64,000 nt of DNA from Bacteroidales bacterium. GTDB taxonomy: Bacteria > Bacteroidota > Bacteroidia > Bacteroidales > UBA3663. Of the stretch, positions 1 through 7,280 are shown one piece after another; within the stretch, counting starts at the first letter, position 1; each line of letters starts with the position of its first letter. The stretch lies in contig JAFZBE010000039.1 of assembly GCA_017561935.1 (NCBI GenBank), positions 21,601 to 85,600 of the forward strand. Reading direction: 5' to 3'. The notes beneath the pieces were generated by a model that was not told the DNA's origin, did no database searches, and saw only the letters and a program-made list of their open reading frames with translations. The translations under genes and the position numbers were made by a program.

Positions 1-426
1 GGCAACCATGCCTACAAGCTTATCGAGAACCAGTTGAGCCTGACGCACGAACGTGACGTTTCGTACGAGCCGAAGCAGGGTGGCGGCACCTACGCCAACC
101 TTTTCGATGCACATCCTCCGTTCCAGATCGATGGCAATTTCGGTTGCACGGCCGGTATAGCCGAGATGCTGATGCAGAGTCAGGATCCTGTGATTCGTCT
201 GCTTCCTGCCCTTCCTGATTATTGGAAAGAGGAGGGGCGTGTGACGGGTCTTGTGGCCCGTGGAGGCTTCGTCATCGACATGGAGTGGCATGGCGGCAAG
301 GTCACTCGCCTCGTGGTCACTTCCCGCGTGGGCGGCCTCTTGCAAATCGCAGGCCCCGGCCTCCCGAAGCTCCTCAAACGCCCCACCAAACCCGGCCAAA
401 CCTACATCCTGAAAAATTCACGTTAA
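1..426 (+). CDS. GH95 family glycoside hydrolase, C-terminal part
   Basis: The reading frame is open from the first base of the window and stops at 424-426, so only the last ~141 residues are seen. The segment with GGGTYANLFDAHPPFQIDG, followed by NFGCTAGIAEMLMQS and RLLPALP, is typical of the C-terminal part of the GH95 (alpha/alpha)6 barrel and its final beta domain. GH95 enzymes remove alpha-1,2-L-fucose or alpha-L-galactose from glycans in the periplasm. The next gene is a GH140-type apiosidase-like enzyme, which suggests a pectin (rhamnogalacturonan-II) locus rather than host-glycan use; that substrate is inference. The N-terminus and signal peptide lie outside the window. Confidence 0.9.
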   Translation, partial: GNHAYKLIENQLSLTHERDVSYEPKQGGGTYANLFDAHPPFQIDGNFGCTAGIAEMLMQSQDPVIRLLPALPDYWKEEGRVTGLVARGGFVIDMEWHGGKVTRLVVTSRVGGLLQIAGPGLPKLLKRPTKPGQTYILKNSR

Positions 427-450
427 TTCGCGATAATTCGCGATAATTCG
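425..450. repeat. 10-bp tandem repeat behind the GH95 gene
   Basis: AATTCGCGAT is repeated 2.6 times directly after the GH95 stop codon. It fills about half of the short gap to the next gene. No function is evident. Confidence 0.6.
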
Positions 451-475
451 TTGTTAAAATAATCCCCACACACTC

Positions 476-1918
476 ATGAAAAGACTTTTATCACTCCTCC
501 TTCTTTGCGCAAGCGTGGCAGCTTTTGCCGCCGCTCCACCCGCCAACGAAAAGCCCTGGTCGCATGGCCCATTGCAGGTCAGCGAAAACCATCTCTATCT
601 CCAGCATGCCGATGGCACGCCGTTCTTCTGGCTGGGTGAGACAGGTTGGCTGATGCCCGAGAAACTCAATCGCTCACAGGTCGGCTTCTATCTGACGCAG
701 TGCGCCAATGCAGGATACAATGTCGTGCAGGTGCAGACGGTCAATGGTGTGCCCGCCTACAATGTCTATGGCCAGCCTTCGATGATCCCCAACAGGAAGG
801 GTGACATGTTCGATTTTTCGCCATTCGACACCAAGGCGCAGCGCGACCTGACCAATGCCTACACCTATTGGGACCACTTCGACTATATCTTCGACCAGGC
901 CGAACAGCGTGGCATCTACATCGGTATGGTCTGCATCTGGGGCGGTTTGGTCAAGGCAGGTCTGATGAATGTTCAGCAGGCCAAGGCCTACGGCAAATTC
1001 CTGGCCGAACGTTATGGTCATCGTCCCAACGTCGTCTGGATCATCGGTGGCGACCAGCGGGGCGATGTGAAGCCCGAGGTCTGGGAGGCTTTGGCCAACG
1101 CGATTCGTCAGTATGACAAGGAGCATCTCGTCACCTATCATCCCTTTGGCCGAACCAGTTCAGCCACGTGGTGGAACGATGCCGAGTGGCTCGACTTCAA
1201 CATGTTCCAGTCCGGTCATCGCCGCTATGGCCAGCGCCGTGGCGATGGCGACACGTCGAGTACTGCCGAGACCGAGGAGGACAACTGGCGCTATGTCGAG
1301 GCCGCCCACAGCATGAAGCCTTTGAAGCCCATCCTCGATGCCGAGCCATCCTACGAACGTATCCCGCAAGGTCTTCACGACGTTACCCAGCCCAAGTGGC
1401 AGGCACAGGATTGCCGACGCTATGCCTGGTGGAGCGTGTTGGCAGGCAGCTGCGGACATACCTACGGCAACAATGCCCTGATGCAGTTCTATCAGCCCGG
1501 CGATGGTCCCGCCTATGGTTGCACCACACCCTGGTACGAAGCCGTTTATGACAAGGGCTTCCTGCAGATGCAGTATGTCAAGAAGCTGATGCTCATGCTT
1601 CCCTATTTCGACCGCGTGGCCGACCAGAGTGTCCTTGTGGGCGAATATGGCAAGCGTTACGAACGACCCGTGGCAAGTCGTGGCAAGGATTACATCGTCG
1701 CCTATACCTACGTGGGCGGTGCGCTCGATGTCGATTTGAGCCGAATCAGCGGCAGCCAGAAGAAGGCATGGTGGTACAATCCTTCGACAGGCGAATTCCG
1801 ATACATCGGTCAGTTTGCCGACAGCAAGTCGCAGCACTTCGACCCCGAAGCCCCCTACGGCCCCGGCTACGACCAGGTATTGGTCGTCGTCGATGCCTCG
1901 AAGGATTACATCAAATAA
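476..1918 (+). CDS. GH140-type apiosidase-like glycoside hydrolase (DUF4038)
   Basis: A 480-residue secreted enzyme with a signal peptide (MKRLLSLLLLCASVAAFAAA). The DUF4038 barrel starts near residue 40 and a C-terminal collagen-binding-like beta domain follows from about residue 385. The acidic residues D193 (in IIGGDQRGD) and E290 (in PILDAEPSYE) stand where the characterised apiosidase BT1012 has its catalytic pair, from memory of that family, with a constant offset. The family releases apiose from rhamnogalacturonan-II side chains. It lies 50 bp behind the GH95 gene, so both probably belong to one polysaccharide utilisation locus. Alternative: a related GH140-like enzyme with another target. 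Confidence 0.85.
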   Translation: MKRLLSLLLLCASVAAFAAAPPANEKPWSHGPLQVSENHLYLQHADGTPFFWLGETGWLMPEKLNRSQVGFYLTQCANAGYNVVQVQTVNGVPAYNVYGQPSMIPNRKGDMFDFSPFDTKAQRDLTNAYTYWDHFDYIFDQAEQRGIYIGMVCIWGGLVKAGLMNVQQAKAYGKFLAERYGHRPNVVWIIGGDQRGDVKPEVWEALANAIRQYDKEHLVTYHPFGRTSSATWWNDAEWLDFNMFQSGHRRYGQRRGDGDTSSTAETEEDNWRYVEAAHSMKPLKPILDAEPSYERIPQGLHDVTQPKWQAQDCRRYAWWSVLAGSCGHTYGNNALMQFYQPGDGPAYGCTTPWYEAVYDKGFLQMQYVKKLMLMLPYFDRVADQSVLVGEYGKRYERPVASRGKDYIVAYTYVGGALDVDLSRISGSQKKAWWYNPSTGEFRYIGQFADSKSQHFDPEAPYGPGYDQVLVVVDASKDYIK

Positions 1919-1928
1919 GCTGAGGCTT

Positions 1929-1970
1929 GTTTGAAAGGTTCAAAGGTTCGAAAGGTTCGAAGGGTCAAAA
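1929..1970. repeat. 9-bp repeat (minus-strand sense TTCGAACCT), intergenic copy
   Basis: Degenerate units of AGGTTCGAA/AGGTTCAAA lie between the GH140 gene and the truncated comEC gene. The reverse complement reads as the CCTTCGAACC/CAAACC repeat found at 22494, 51159 and 55028. It sits exactly where the N-terminal half of comEC is missing. Confidence 0.75.
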
Positions 1971-1984
1971 CTTAGAATGTCCAT

Positions 1985-2881
1985 ATGTTCGAACGACTGC
2001 AGGAGCTGGGACTCTCGGACGAAGCGTATGCCTTGGCGCAGGGCATGCTGTTGGGCGACAAGTCCGGCTTGTCAACCGATGTGGTGAGCGCCTTCCGTAC
2101 AGCGGGAATGAGTCACATCATGGCCGTCTCCGGTCTGCATGTCGGCATCATCATGTCGCTCATCTGGATGACCTTCCGACCTGTTGAGATGCTTGTCGGA
2201 CGTCAGGCGCCCTACAACCTCACCGTCCATTACATCCTGGGCGATCTGAAGCGCATCACAGTGATTGCTGTGACAGCCATCTACGTCTGGCAGATTGGCG
2301 CACCTTCCAGTGCCGTCCGTGCGGCATTGATGCTCTCCCTGCTGATGTTGGGATGGATGCTGCATCGTTCCACTTCCGCTTGGCGTTGCATGGCCTTCGC
2401 CGCCCTCGTGCTCATCGCATGGGACCCGTGGACGGTCTGTAACGTAGGTTTTCAGTTGAGTTTCCTTGCTGTGGCCGGCATCCTTCTCTTCCAGCCCTGG
2501 CTACAGTCCGAAAGTCTTCCCCGTTGGCTGCGTCTCATCCTGCTCTCGGTGGCCGCGCAGTGGTTCACCACACCTGTGGTGGCCTATTGGTTCCATCAGA
2601 TCCCTGTCCTCGGCTGGGTTCAAGGTCTGCTCGTTGTCCCGTTGATGCCCCTGCTGGTGGTGCTGTTGGTGGCGGGTATGCTCCTGCCGTCGCTCCATTT
2701 CATTGCAGTGCCCATCGAAGCGCTGACCGCGTGGATGGGATGGGTGGCACAAGGCATCGGACGTCTCGAACGGCTGTTGCTCGGCGGACATCTTTACTTC
2801 TATCCTGCGTGGTGGGAAGTGCTGCTTGCCGAACTCCTGTTGCTCGCCATCATCCTGTATCTTAAGGTAAAGAAAGAATGA
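1985..2881 (+). CDS. ComEC/Rec2-family protein lacking its N-terminal region
   Basis: These 298 residues match only the integral-membrane competence domain of ComEC, the inner-membrane channel for DNA uptake. The family motif SGLHVG is at residues 49-54 and several hydrophobic segments follow. Bacteroidales ComEC proteins normally carry about 200-300 further N-terminal residues (first membrane segments and an OB-fold part); here an in-frame TAG at 1973-1975 and a 9-bp repeat block any extension. It therefore looks like a 5'-truncated gene, possibly non-functional, or a short relative. It overlaps the next gene by 4 bp (ATGA). Confidence 0.75.
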   Translation: MFERLQELGLSDEAYALAQGMLLGDKSGLSTDVVSAFRTAGMSHIMAVSGLHVGIIMSLIWMTFRPVEMLVGRQAPYNLTVHYILGDLKRITVIAVTAIYVWQIGAPSSAVRAALMLSLLMLGWMLHRSTSAWRCMAFAALVLIAWDPWTVCNVGFQLSFLAVAGILLFQPWLQSESLPRWLRLILLSVAAQWFTTPVVAYWFHQIPVLGWVQGLLVVPLMPLLVVLLVAGMLLPSLHFIAVPIEALTAWMGWVAQGIGRLERLLLGGHLYFYPAWWEVLLAELLLLAIILYLKVKKE

Positions 2882-3933
2882 AACTCCATCGACTTCATTA
2901 TTTCCTTCTTCCAATCATATACCTCATCATCGGCGGTACGGTGATTGCGCTGCTTGTGCTGCGCATTCTCAACTATGCCAGTACGTTGTGGTTGTTCCTG
3001 CTGCTGCCTATGCTCATGGTGACGGTGCTGCTGACTGTCGTAGGCATTGTCAATGTCTGGCTGAATTATCGCACAAAGCTCGAGCCCGGCCTCTTGAACC
3101 ACTATCGGCGTGCCAGCTTGGCATGGCTTTATTTCCGTTGTTGGGCAGTGGTGATGGCCGGTTTGACGTTGGGCATCATCTTTGCGTGGATGTATCAGCT
3201 CTTGCCCGACTATTTGCGCGAACTGTTCCGTGTCTATCAGGTAATCTTCTATGTCATCTGTGCCTTCCTCACCCTCTCTGCGCTGATGAGTGTCGTCCTG
3301 GGTGTCAATCTCGAGGAGATACGCCTGCGCAATGCGCAGTCGGAGAACCAATTGCTCAAGGCGCAACTCAATCCGCACTTCCTCTATAACACGCTCAACA
3401 ATATCGATGCTCTGATCTGGATTGACCAGGATCGGGCTTCGTCGGCCGTGACGGGTCTTTCCAACCTGATGCGATACATGACCTACAGCGCTCGTCAGGA
3501 GCAGGTGCCGCTGCGCGACGAGATTCGGGCTATCGGTCTTCTGTGCGATTTGCAGCGCCTGAGGATGCCTAACCCCGAATGTCTCTCCTTCGAAGTGGTC
3601 GGCACATCGTCCGACGACGCCGATCGTCGTGAGCTGATGATCGCGCCCTTGCTGCTCGTCCCATTGGTCGAGAACTGTTTCAAGCATTGCGGTTCGACCA
3701 ATGAAACCGATGCCATACGTATCCGTTTGGAGGAGGGCGACGGACTGATGAAGTTCTCGACCGACAACAACCTGCCCACCGAAGTGGAGGCCAAGCCCAC
3801 CAAGGGTACTCCGCATGGCGTGGGACTTACCGTCTTGCGTCGCAGGCTCGAACTCATTTATCCGGGTTCCTACACGTTCTCTGCCCGTCGCGAGGGTAAT
3901 CGCTTCAGAACCATGCTGACAATTTCTTGTTAG
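2878..3933 (+). CDS. LytS/YehU-type sensor histidine kinase
   Basis: 351 residues. Four hydrophobic helices fill residues 5-140 as a membrane sensor, followed by a short coiled linker and the His_kinase domain (PF06580) with phospho-acceptor H167 in LNPHFLYNTLNN. An N-box-like segment (LVENCFKH, about residue 264) and a glycine-rich end (GVGLTVLRRRLEL) form the ATPase part. Such kinases normally pair with a LytTR response regulator, but none is adjacent. The start overlaps comEC, so the two are co-transcribed; the end overlaps the convergent mutY by 29 bp. Confidence 0.9.
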   Translation: MKLHRLHYFLLPIIYLIIGGTVIALLVLRILNYASTLWLFLLLPMLMVTVLLTVVGIVNVWLNYRTKLEPGLLNHYRRASLAWLYFRCWAVVMAGLTLGIIFAWMYQLLPDYLRELFRVYQVIFYVICAFLTLSALMSVVLGVNLEEIRLRNAQSENQLLKAQLNPHFLYNTLNNIDALIWIDQDRASSAVTGLSNLMRYMTYSARQEQVPLRDEIRAIGLLCDLQRLRMPNPECLSFEVVGTSSDDADRRELMIAPLLLVPLVENCFKHCGSTNETDAIRIRLEEGDGLMKFSTDNNLPTEVEAKPTKGTPHGVGLTVLRRRLELIYPGSYTFSARREGNRFRTMLTISC

Positions 3934-4951
3934 CCTCGTCAATCAGTCGTGGAACAGCCAGTTGCTGCCATTCCATCCAAGTGAACGGACGGTAATCGTC
4001 GTTCAGGGAGCGGATGGCAGCATTTGTTGTCGGTTCACGGTCATCGGGAAGTCGCACGACGTAGAACGAGGCATAGATGGTCTGATGTGTCAGTTGGTGC
4101 TTCCGTTCAAGCAGGAGCGAGGCTTGTTCCATGATGTCGGCCTGTATTTCCCCGCTTTCGTCGAGCACAAATTCCCACAGCCCTTGCCAGATGTCGCCCG
4201 GTCCACGCTGGTGTGCCCATAGCATGTCCTTATATATATAAATAATGTACGTGAAGTGACGTTCGCGAACGCTCGTTCTTCCTTGTTTCACCGGTCGTTC
4301 ACCCACAGTGCCTGCCGATAGGGCCAAGCAGTGCATTCCCACTGGGCAGGTCTCGCATTTAGGTTGGGTAGGTGTGCAATGCAGGGCACCAAACTCCATC
4401 ATCGCCTGATTGTGGTGCGACGAAGCTTCCGGCAGCATCTCGTCGGCCAAGGTTTGGAAAAGCTTCTGCCCCTTGCTCGTGTCGATGGGCGTACTGATGT
4501 CGAAGAGGCGCGACAGCACACGATAGACATTCCCATCCACCACAGCCACGCGTTCCTCCGACGAGAAACTGGCGATGGCAGCTGCCGTATAATGTCCCAC
4601 GCCCTTGAGCTTGATGAGGTCCGTGTATGTGTCGGGGAAGTTTTTGCCCGGATGCTCCTTGCGCCAGGCCATCACCTGCTGGGCCGCGGCGTGCAGGTTG
4701 CGGGCGCGGCTGTAGTAGCCCAGCCCCTGCCAAAGCTTGAGCACGTTGTCGAGAGGAGCCGCCGCCAGATCCTCCACCGTTGGGTAGGCTGCCACGAAGC
4801 GCTTGTAGTAATCCAGCCCCTGTGCCACCCGCGTCTGCTGCAGGATAATCTCCGAAAGCCAGATCCTGTAGGCATCGCGCGTATGCCGCCATGGCAGGTC
4901 TCGTCGGAATTGGTCGAACCAAAGCCCAATCTTATGGCTTATATCGTTCAT
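3905..4951 (-). CDS. mutY: A/G-specific adenine glycosylase MutY
   Basis: 348 residues. It removes adenine mispaired with 8-oxoguanine. The helix-hairpin-helix (LKGVGHYTAAAIASF), the catalytic Glu in SEIILQQTRV, the Asp in VVDGNVYRVLSR, and the [4Fe-4S] ligands with C-x6-C-x2-C-x5-C spacing (in CTPTQPKCETCPVGMHC) are all visible. The last ~110 residues form the NUDIX-like domain that recognises 8-oxoG. A TATCTTTG promoter lies upstream at 4992-4999. The 3' end overlaps the convergent kinase gene. Confidence 0.96.
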   Translation of the reverse strand: MNDISHKIGLWFDQFRRDLPWRHTRDAYRIWLSEIILQQTRVAQGLDYYKRFVAAYPTVEDLAAAPLDNVLKLWQGLGYYSRARNLHAAAQQVMAWRKEHPGKNFPDTYTDLIKLKGVGHYTAAAIASFSSEERVAVVDGNVYRVLSRLFDISTPIDTSKGQKLFQTLADEMLPEASSHHNQAMMEFGALHCTPTQPKCETCPVGMHCLALSAGTVGERPVKQGRTSVRERHFTYIIYIYKDMLWAHQRGPGDIWQGLWEFVLDESGEIQADIMEQASLLLERKHQLTHQTIYASFYVVRLPDDREPTTNAAIRSLNDDYRPFTWMEWQQLAVPRLIDEANKKLSAWF

Positions 4952-4991
4952 TTTCTTGATATTCAGTTGTCAATTATGCCCTTTTCGAGCG

Positions 4992-4999
4992 CAAAGATA
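4992..4999 (-). promoter_or_regulatory. Promoter -7 element for mutY
   Basis: TATCTTTG on the minus strand, 40 bp before the mutY start. It fits the Bacteroidetes TAnnTTTG consensus and is divergent from the HU promoter 60 bp away. Confidence 0.7.
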
Positions 5000-5052
5000 C
5001 GTTTTTTTTCAAAAAAATCGCCTATACTCTTTTTTTTTTCAATAAAAAGCCA

Positions 5053-5060
5053 TATCTTTG
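5053..5060 (+). promoter_or_regulatory. Promoter -7 element for the HU gene
   Basis: TATCTTTG on the plus strand, about 40 bp before the HU start codon and preceded by a T-rich stretch. Match to the Bacteroidetes consensus. Confidence 0.7.
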
Positions 5061-5099
5061 CTCGCCTAATCAATAAAATCGTATAATATTTATATAAAA

Positions 5100-5396
5100 A
5101 TGACAAAAGCAGAAATCGTAACTCAGATCTCTAAGAGAACTGGTCTGGAGAAGGATGTAGTTCTCGTTGTAGTTGAGCAGTTCATGGGTGCAGTTAAGGA
5201 GTCACTCGTCAACGAAGAGCCAGTTTTCCTCCGTGGATTCGGCAGTTTTATCATCAAGGAGCGTGCTACCAAGGTTGCTCGTAACATCAGCAAAGATACC
5301 TCCATCGTCATTCCCGCTCACAACATCCCAGCTTTCAAGCCCGCCAAGAGCTTCATAGCCAAGGTCAGCGGTGAGGTCATCAACGAGGAAGCCTGA
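5100..5396 (+). CDS. HU-family DNA-binding protein
   Basis: 98 residues, the usual length of HU/IHF. The N-terminal dimerisation helices (MTKAEIVTQISKRTG) and the beta-arm with RGFGSF and NIPAFKPAKSF are recognisable. HU bends DNA and organises the nucleoid. The IPAH/NIP proline tip of the arm is present in the form typical of Bacteroidetes HU. It is followed 41 bp later by a tiny basic protein and then RNase G, so it may head a transcription unit for highly expressed housekeeping genes. Confidence 0.96.
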   Translation: MTKAEIVTQISKRTGLEKDVVLVVVEQFMGAVKESLVNEEPVFLRGFGSFIIKERATKVARNISKDTSIVIPAHNIPAFKPAKSFIAKVSGEVINEEA

Positions 5397-5437
5397 ACTT
5401 GAAACAATAATTGTCCAATCTATAATCATCAAAAGGT

Positions 5438-5524
5438 ATGCCAAACGGTAAGAAGCACAAGCGTCATAAGATGGCGACGCACAAGCGCAAAAAGCGTCTG
5501 CGCAAGAACCGCCATAAGCACTGA
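5438..5524 (+). CDS. 28-residue, extremely basic conserved-type small protein
   Basis: ATG at 5438 and TGA at 5522-5524 enclose 28 codons: it starts MPNGKKHKRHKMATHKRKKR and ends in a basic tail. About two thirds of the residues are Lys, Arg or His. Short proteins with this MPNGKK...HKRKKR pattern are, to my knowledge, widespread in Bacteroidetes next to the RNase G gene and resemble small ribosomal or rRNA-binding proteins in composition. Function is not established here. Its position between hupA-like and rng genes supports an RNA- or ribosome-related role (inference). Confidence 0.75.
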   Translation: MPNGKKHKRHKMATHKRKKRLRKNRHKH

Positions 5525-5595
5525 TTCGTACTGTGGTGACGCACAGCGAAAGGGTCCGAGCCTAAGGTTTCGCCTTTCACAGTCAATATACGAAT
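5524..5595 (+). promoter_or_regulatory. Structured leader upstream of RNase G
   Basis: Nested complementary segments can form one long hairpin: ATTCGTA (5524-5530) with TACGAAT (5589-5595), CTGTG (5531-5535) with CACAG (5578-5582), and GCGAAA (5546-5551) with TTTCGC (5568-5573). It fills the 142-bp gap before the RNase G gene. RNase E in enterobacteria controls its own mRNA through a structured 5' UTR, so a similar role is possible, but this is inference. Confidence 0.45.
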
Positions 5596-5666
5596 TGCAG
5601 AGGGCGTCAATCTGCCCACTGTGATTCGTTTTTTGTATCCAACATTTCTTTTATCCCCTTTGCACA

Positions 5667-7247
5667 ATGACAAGCGAAGTTGTTATCGATGTGCAGCCCA
5701 CCGAGATTACCATCGGTCTTCTCGAAGACGGCAGGCTCGCCGAATATCAGCGCGAGCGACAGGATGCCAGTTTTTCGGTGGGCAACATCTACCTGGCGCG
5801 CGTCAAGAAGCTCATGCCAGGACTCAACGCTGCATTCATTGATGTGGGGCACGAAAAGGAAGGATTCATTCACTATCAGGATCTTGGCCCGCAGTTCAAG
5901 ACGCTGGCCAAGTACGTCAAGCAGCAGATCTCCGACCGCAAGCATCTCATCCCTGTCGAGCGCTTCAAGCGCGAACCCGATATGGACAAGGACGATGTCG
6001 TGGGCGAAGTCCTCACCGTAGGACAGGAGATACTGGTGCAGATCGCCAAAGAACCGATCAGTACCAAAGGGCCGCGCCTCACATGCGACCTCTCCCTGCC
6101 GGGGAGATTCATGGTACTCATTCCATTTCAGGACAAGGTTTCGGTGAGCACGAAAATCAAGTCAAGCGAAGAGAAGAGCCGTCTCAAGCAGATCATCGGC
6201 AACATCCGCCCGAAGAATTACGGCGTTATCATACGCACGTCAGCCCAGGGGATGGGAGCCGAGGAGCTTACCCAGGAGCTTACTTCGCTGGTCAAGCGTT
6301 GGGAAGAATGCGTGACCACACTCATGAAAGGCAAGCTGCCCAGCCTCTGCTACGAGGAGACCAGCCGTGCCGTGGCATTACTTCGTGACATCTTTAACCC
6401 CTCGTTCGAGAACATCTGGGTCAACGACCCGGCCACGTTTAGTCAGATAAAGGATTATGTGAGTCTGATCGCCCCTGAAAAGGCAGACGTCGTAAAACTC
6501 TACGAAGAGGAACAGCCCATCTTGGATAAGTTCGCGGTGACGCGCCAGATCAAGTCGTCACTCGGCAAGACCGTCTCGTGCAAGGAAGGTGCCTACATCA
6601 TCATCGAGCACACCGAAGCCCTGCACGTCATCGATGTCAATTCAGGTCATCGCAGCCGACAGGCCGAGGATCAGGAAGAGAACGCCCTGCTGGTTGATAT
6701 GGCGGCAGCCGAAGAGATTTGTCGTCAGATGCGGCTCCGCGATATGGGCGGCATTGTGGTGGTCGATTTCATCGACCTCAACAAGAACGAACATCGCGAG
6801 CAGCTCTACAAGCACGTCAAGGAGCTCATGGCACGCGATCGTGCCAAGCACAACATCCTGCCGCTCTCGAAGTTCTGCCTCATGCAGATCACGCGTCAGC
6901 GCGTGCGTCCAGTCATGGACGTGCAGACTGCCGAATCCTGTCCCGTTTGCGGAGGCCGCCATGTGGTCAAGCCCTCCCTCCTGTTCTGCGACAGGTTGCA
7001 GGAGAAGCTCGACACGCTGACCTCCGAAATGAAAGTGAAGAATTTCCGCCTCCACGTGCATCCGTTCATTGCAGCCTACATTCGCCAGGGCTGGTTCTTC
7101 AGGAGCCTCTACTGGCAGTGGCGGCGGCGCTATGGCATGGCCTGGCGACTCATCACCGACCAGTCCATGGAGCTGCTACAGTACAAGGTCTTCGATGCCG
7201 ATCGCAACGAGATAGACCTCAGTCAACCCATTGATGCACACGTGTGA
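5667..7247 (+). CDS. rng: Ribonuclease E/G family protein
   Basis: 526 residues. An S1 RNA-binding domain occupies about residues 36-120 (VGNIYLARVKKLMPGLNAAFIDVG). The DNase-I-like catalytic part holds the two metal-binding aspartates in HVIDVNSG and IVVVDFIDL, and the zinc-link motif is CPVCGG. The family cuts single-stranded AU-rich RNA in rRNA maturation and mRNA decay. The length suits RNase G rather than RNase E, which has a long C-terminal scaffold. The gene ends inside a strong hairpin whose loop contains the stop codon. Confidence 0.95.
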   Translation: MTSEVVIDVQPTEITIGLLEDGRLAEYQRERQDASFSVGNIYLARVKKLMPGLNAAFIDVGHEKEGFIHYQDLGPQFKTLAKYVKQQISDRKHLIPVERFKREPDMDKDDVVGEVLTVGQEILVQIAKEPISTKGPRLTCDLSLPGRFMVLIPFQDKVSVSTKIKSSEEKSRLKQIIGNIRPKNYGVIIRTSAQGMGAEELTQELTSLVKRWEECVTTLMKGKLPSLCYEETSRAVALLRDIFNPSFENIWVNDPATFSQIKDYVSLIAPEKADVVKLYEEEQPILDKFAVTRQIKSSLGKTVSCKEGAYIIIEHTEALHVIDVNSGHRSRQAEDQEENALLVDMAAAEEICRQMRLRDMGGIVVVDFIDLNKNEHREQLYKHVKELMARDRAKHNILPLSKFCLMQITRQRVRPVMDVQTAESCPVCGGRHVVKPSLLFCDRLQEKLDTLTSEMKVKNFRLHVHPFIAAYIRQGWFFRSLYWQWRRRYGMAWRLITDQSMELLQYKVFDADRNEIDLSQPIDAHV

Positions 7248-7265
7248 TTTCACGTGTGCATCAAT
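7230..7265 (+). terminator. Hairpin terminator straddling the rng stop codon
   Basis: Perfect 15-bp arms (7230-7244 and 7251-7265; core GATGCACACGTG) enclose a 6-nt loop holding the TGA stop of rng. A T-rich stretch (AGTATTTTCTTT) follows. The ABC ATPase starts 15 bp downstream, so the structure probably limits read-through or adjusts relative expression. Confidence 0.75.
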
Positions 7266-7280
7266 AGTATTTTCTTTCCC

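Noticed and set aside
2800..3942. 380-codon frame antisense to the histidine kinase
   Set aside because: Overlaps a clear kinase gene and has no recognisable domain.
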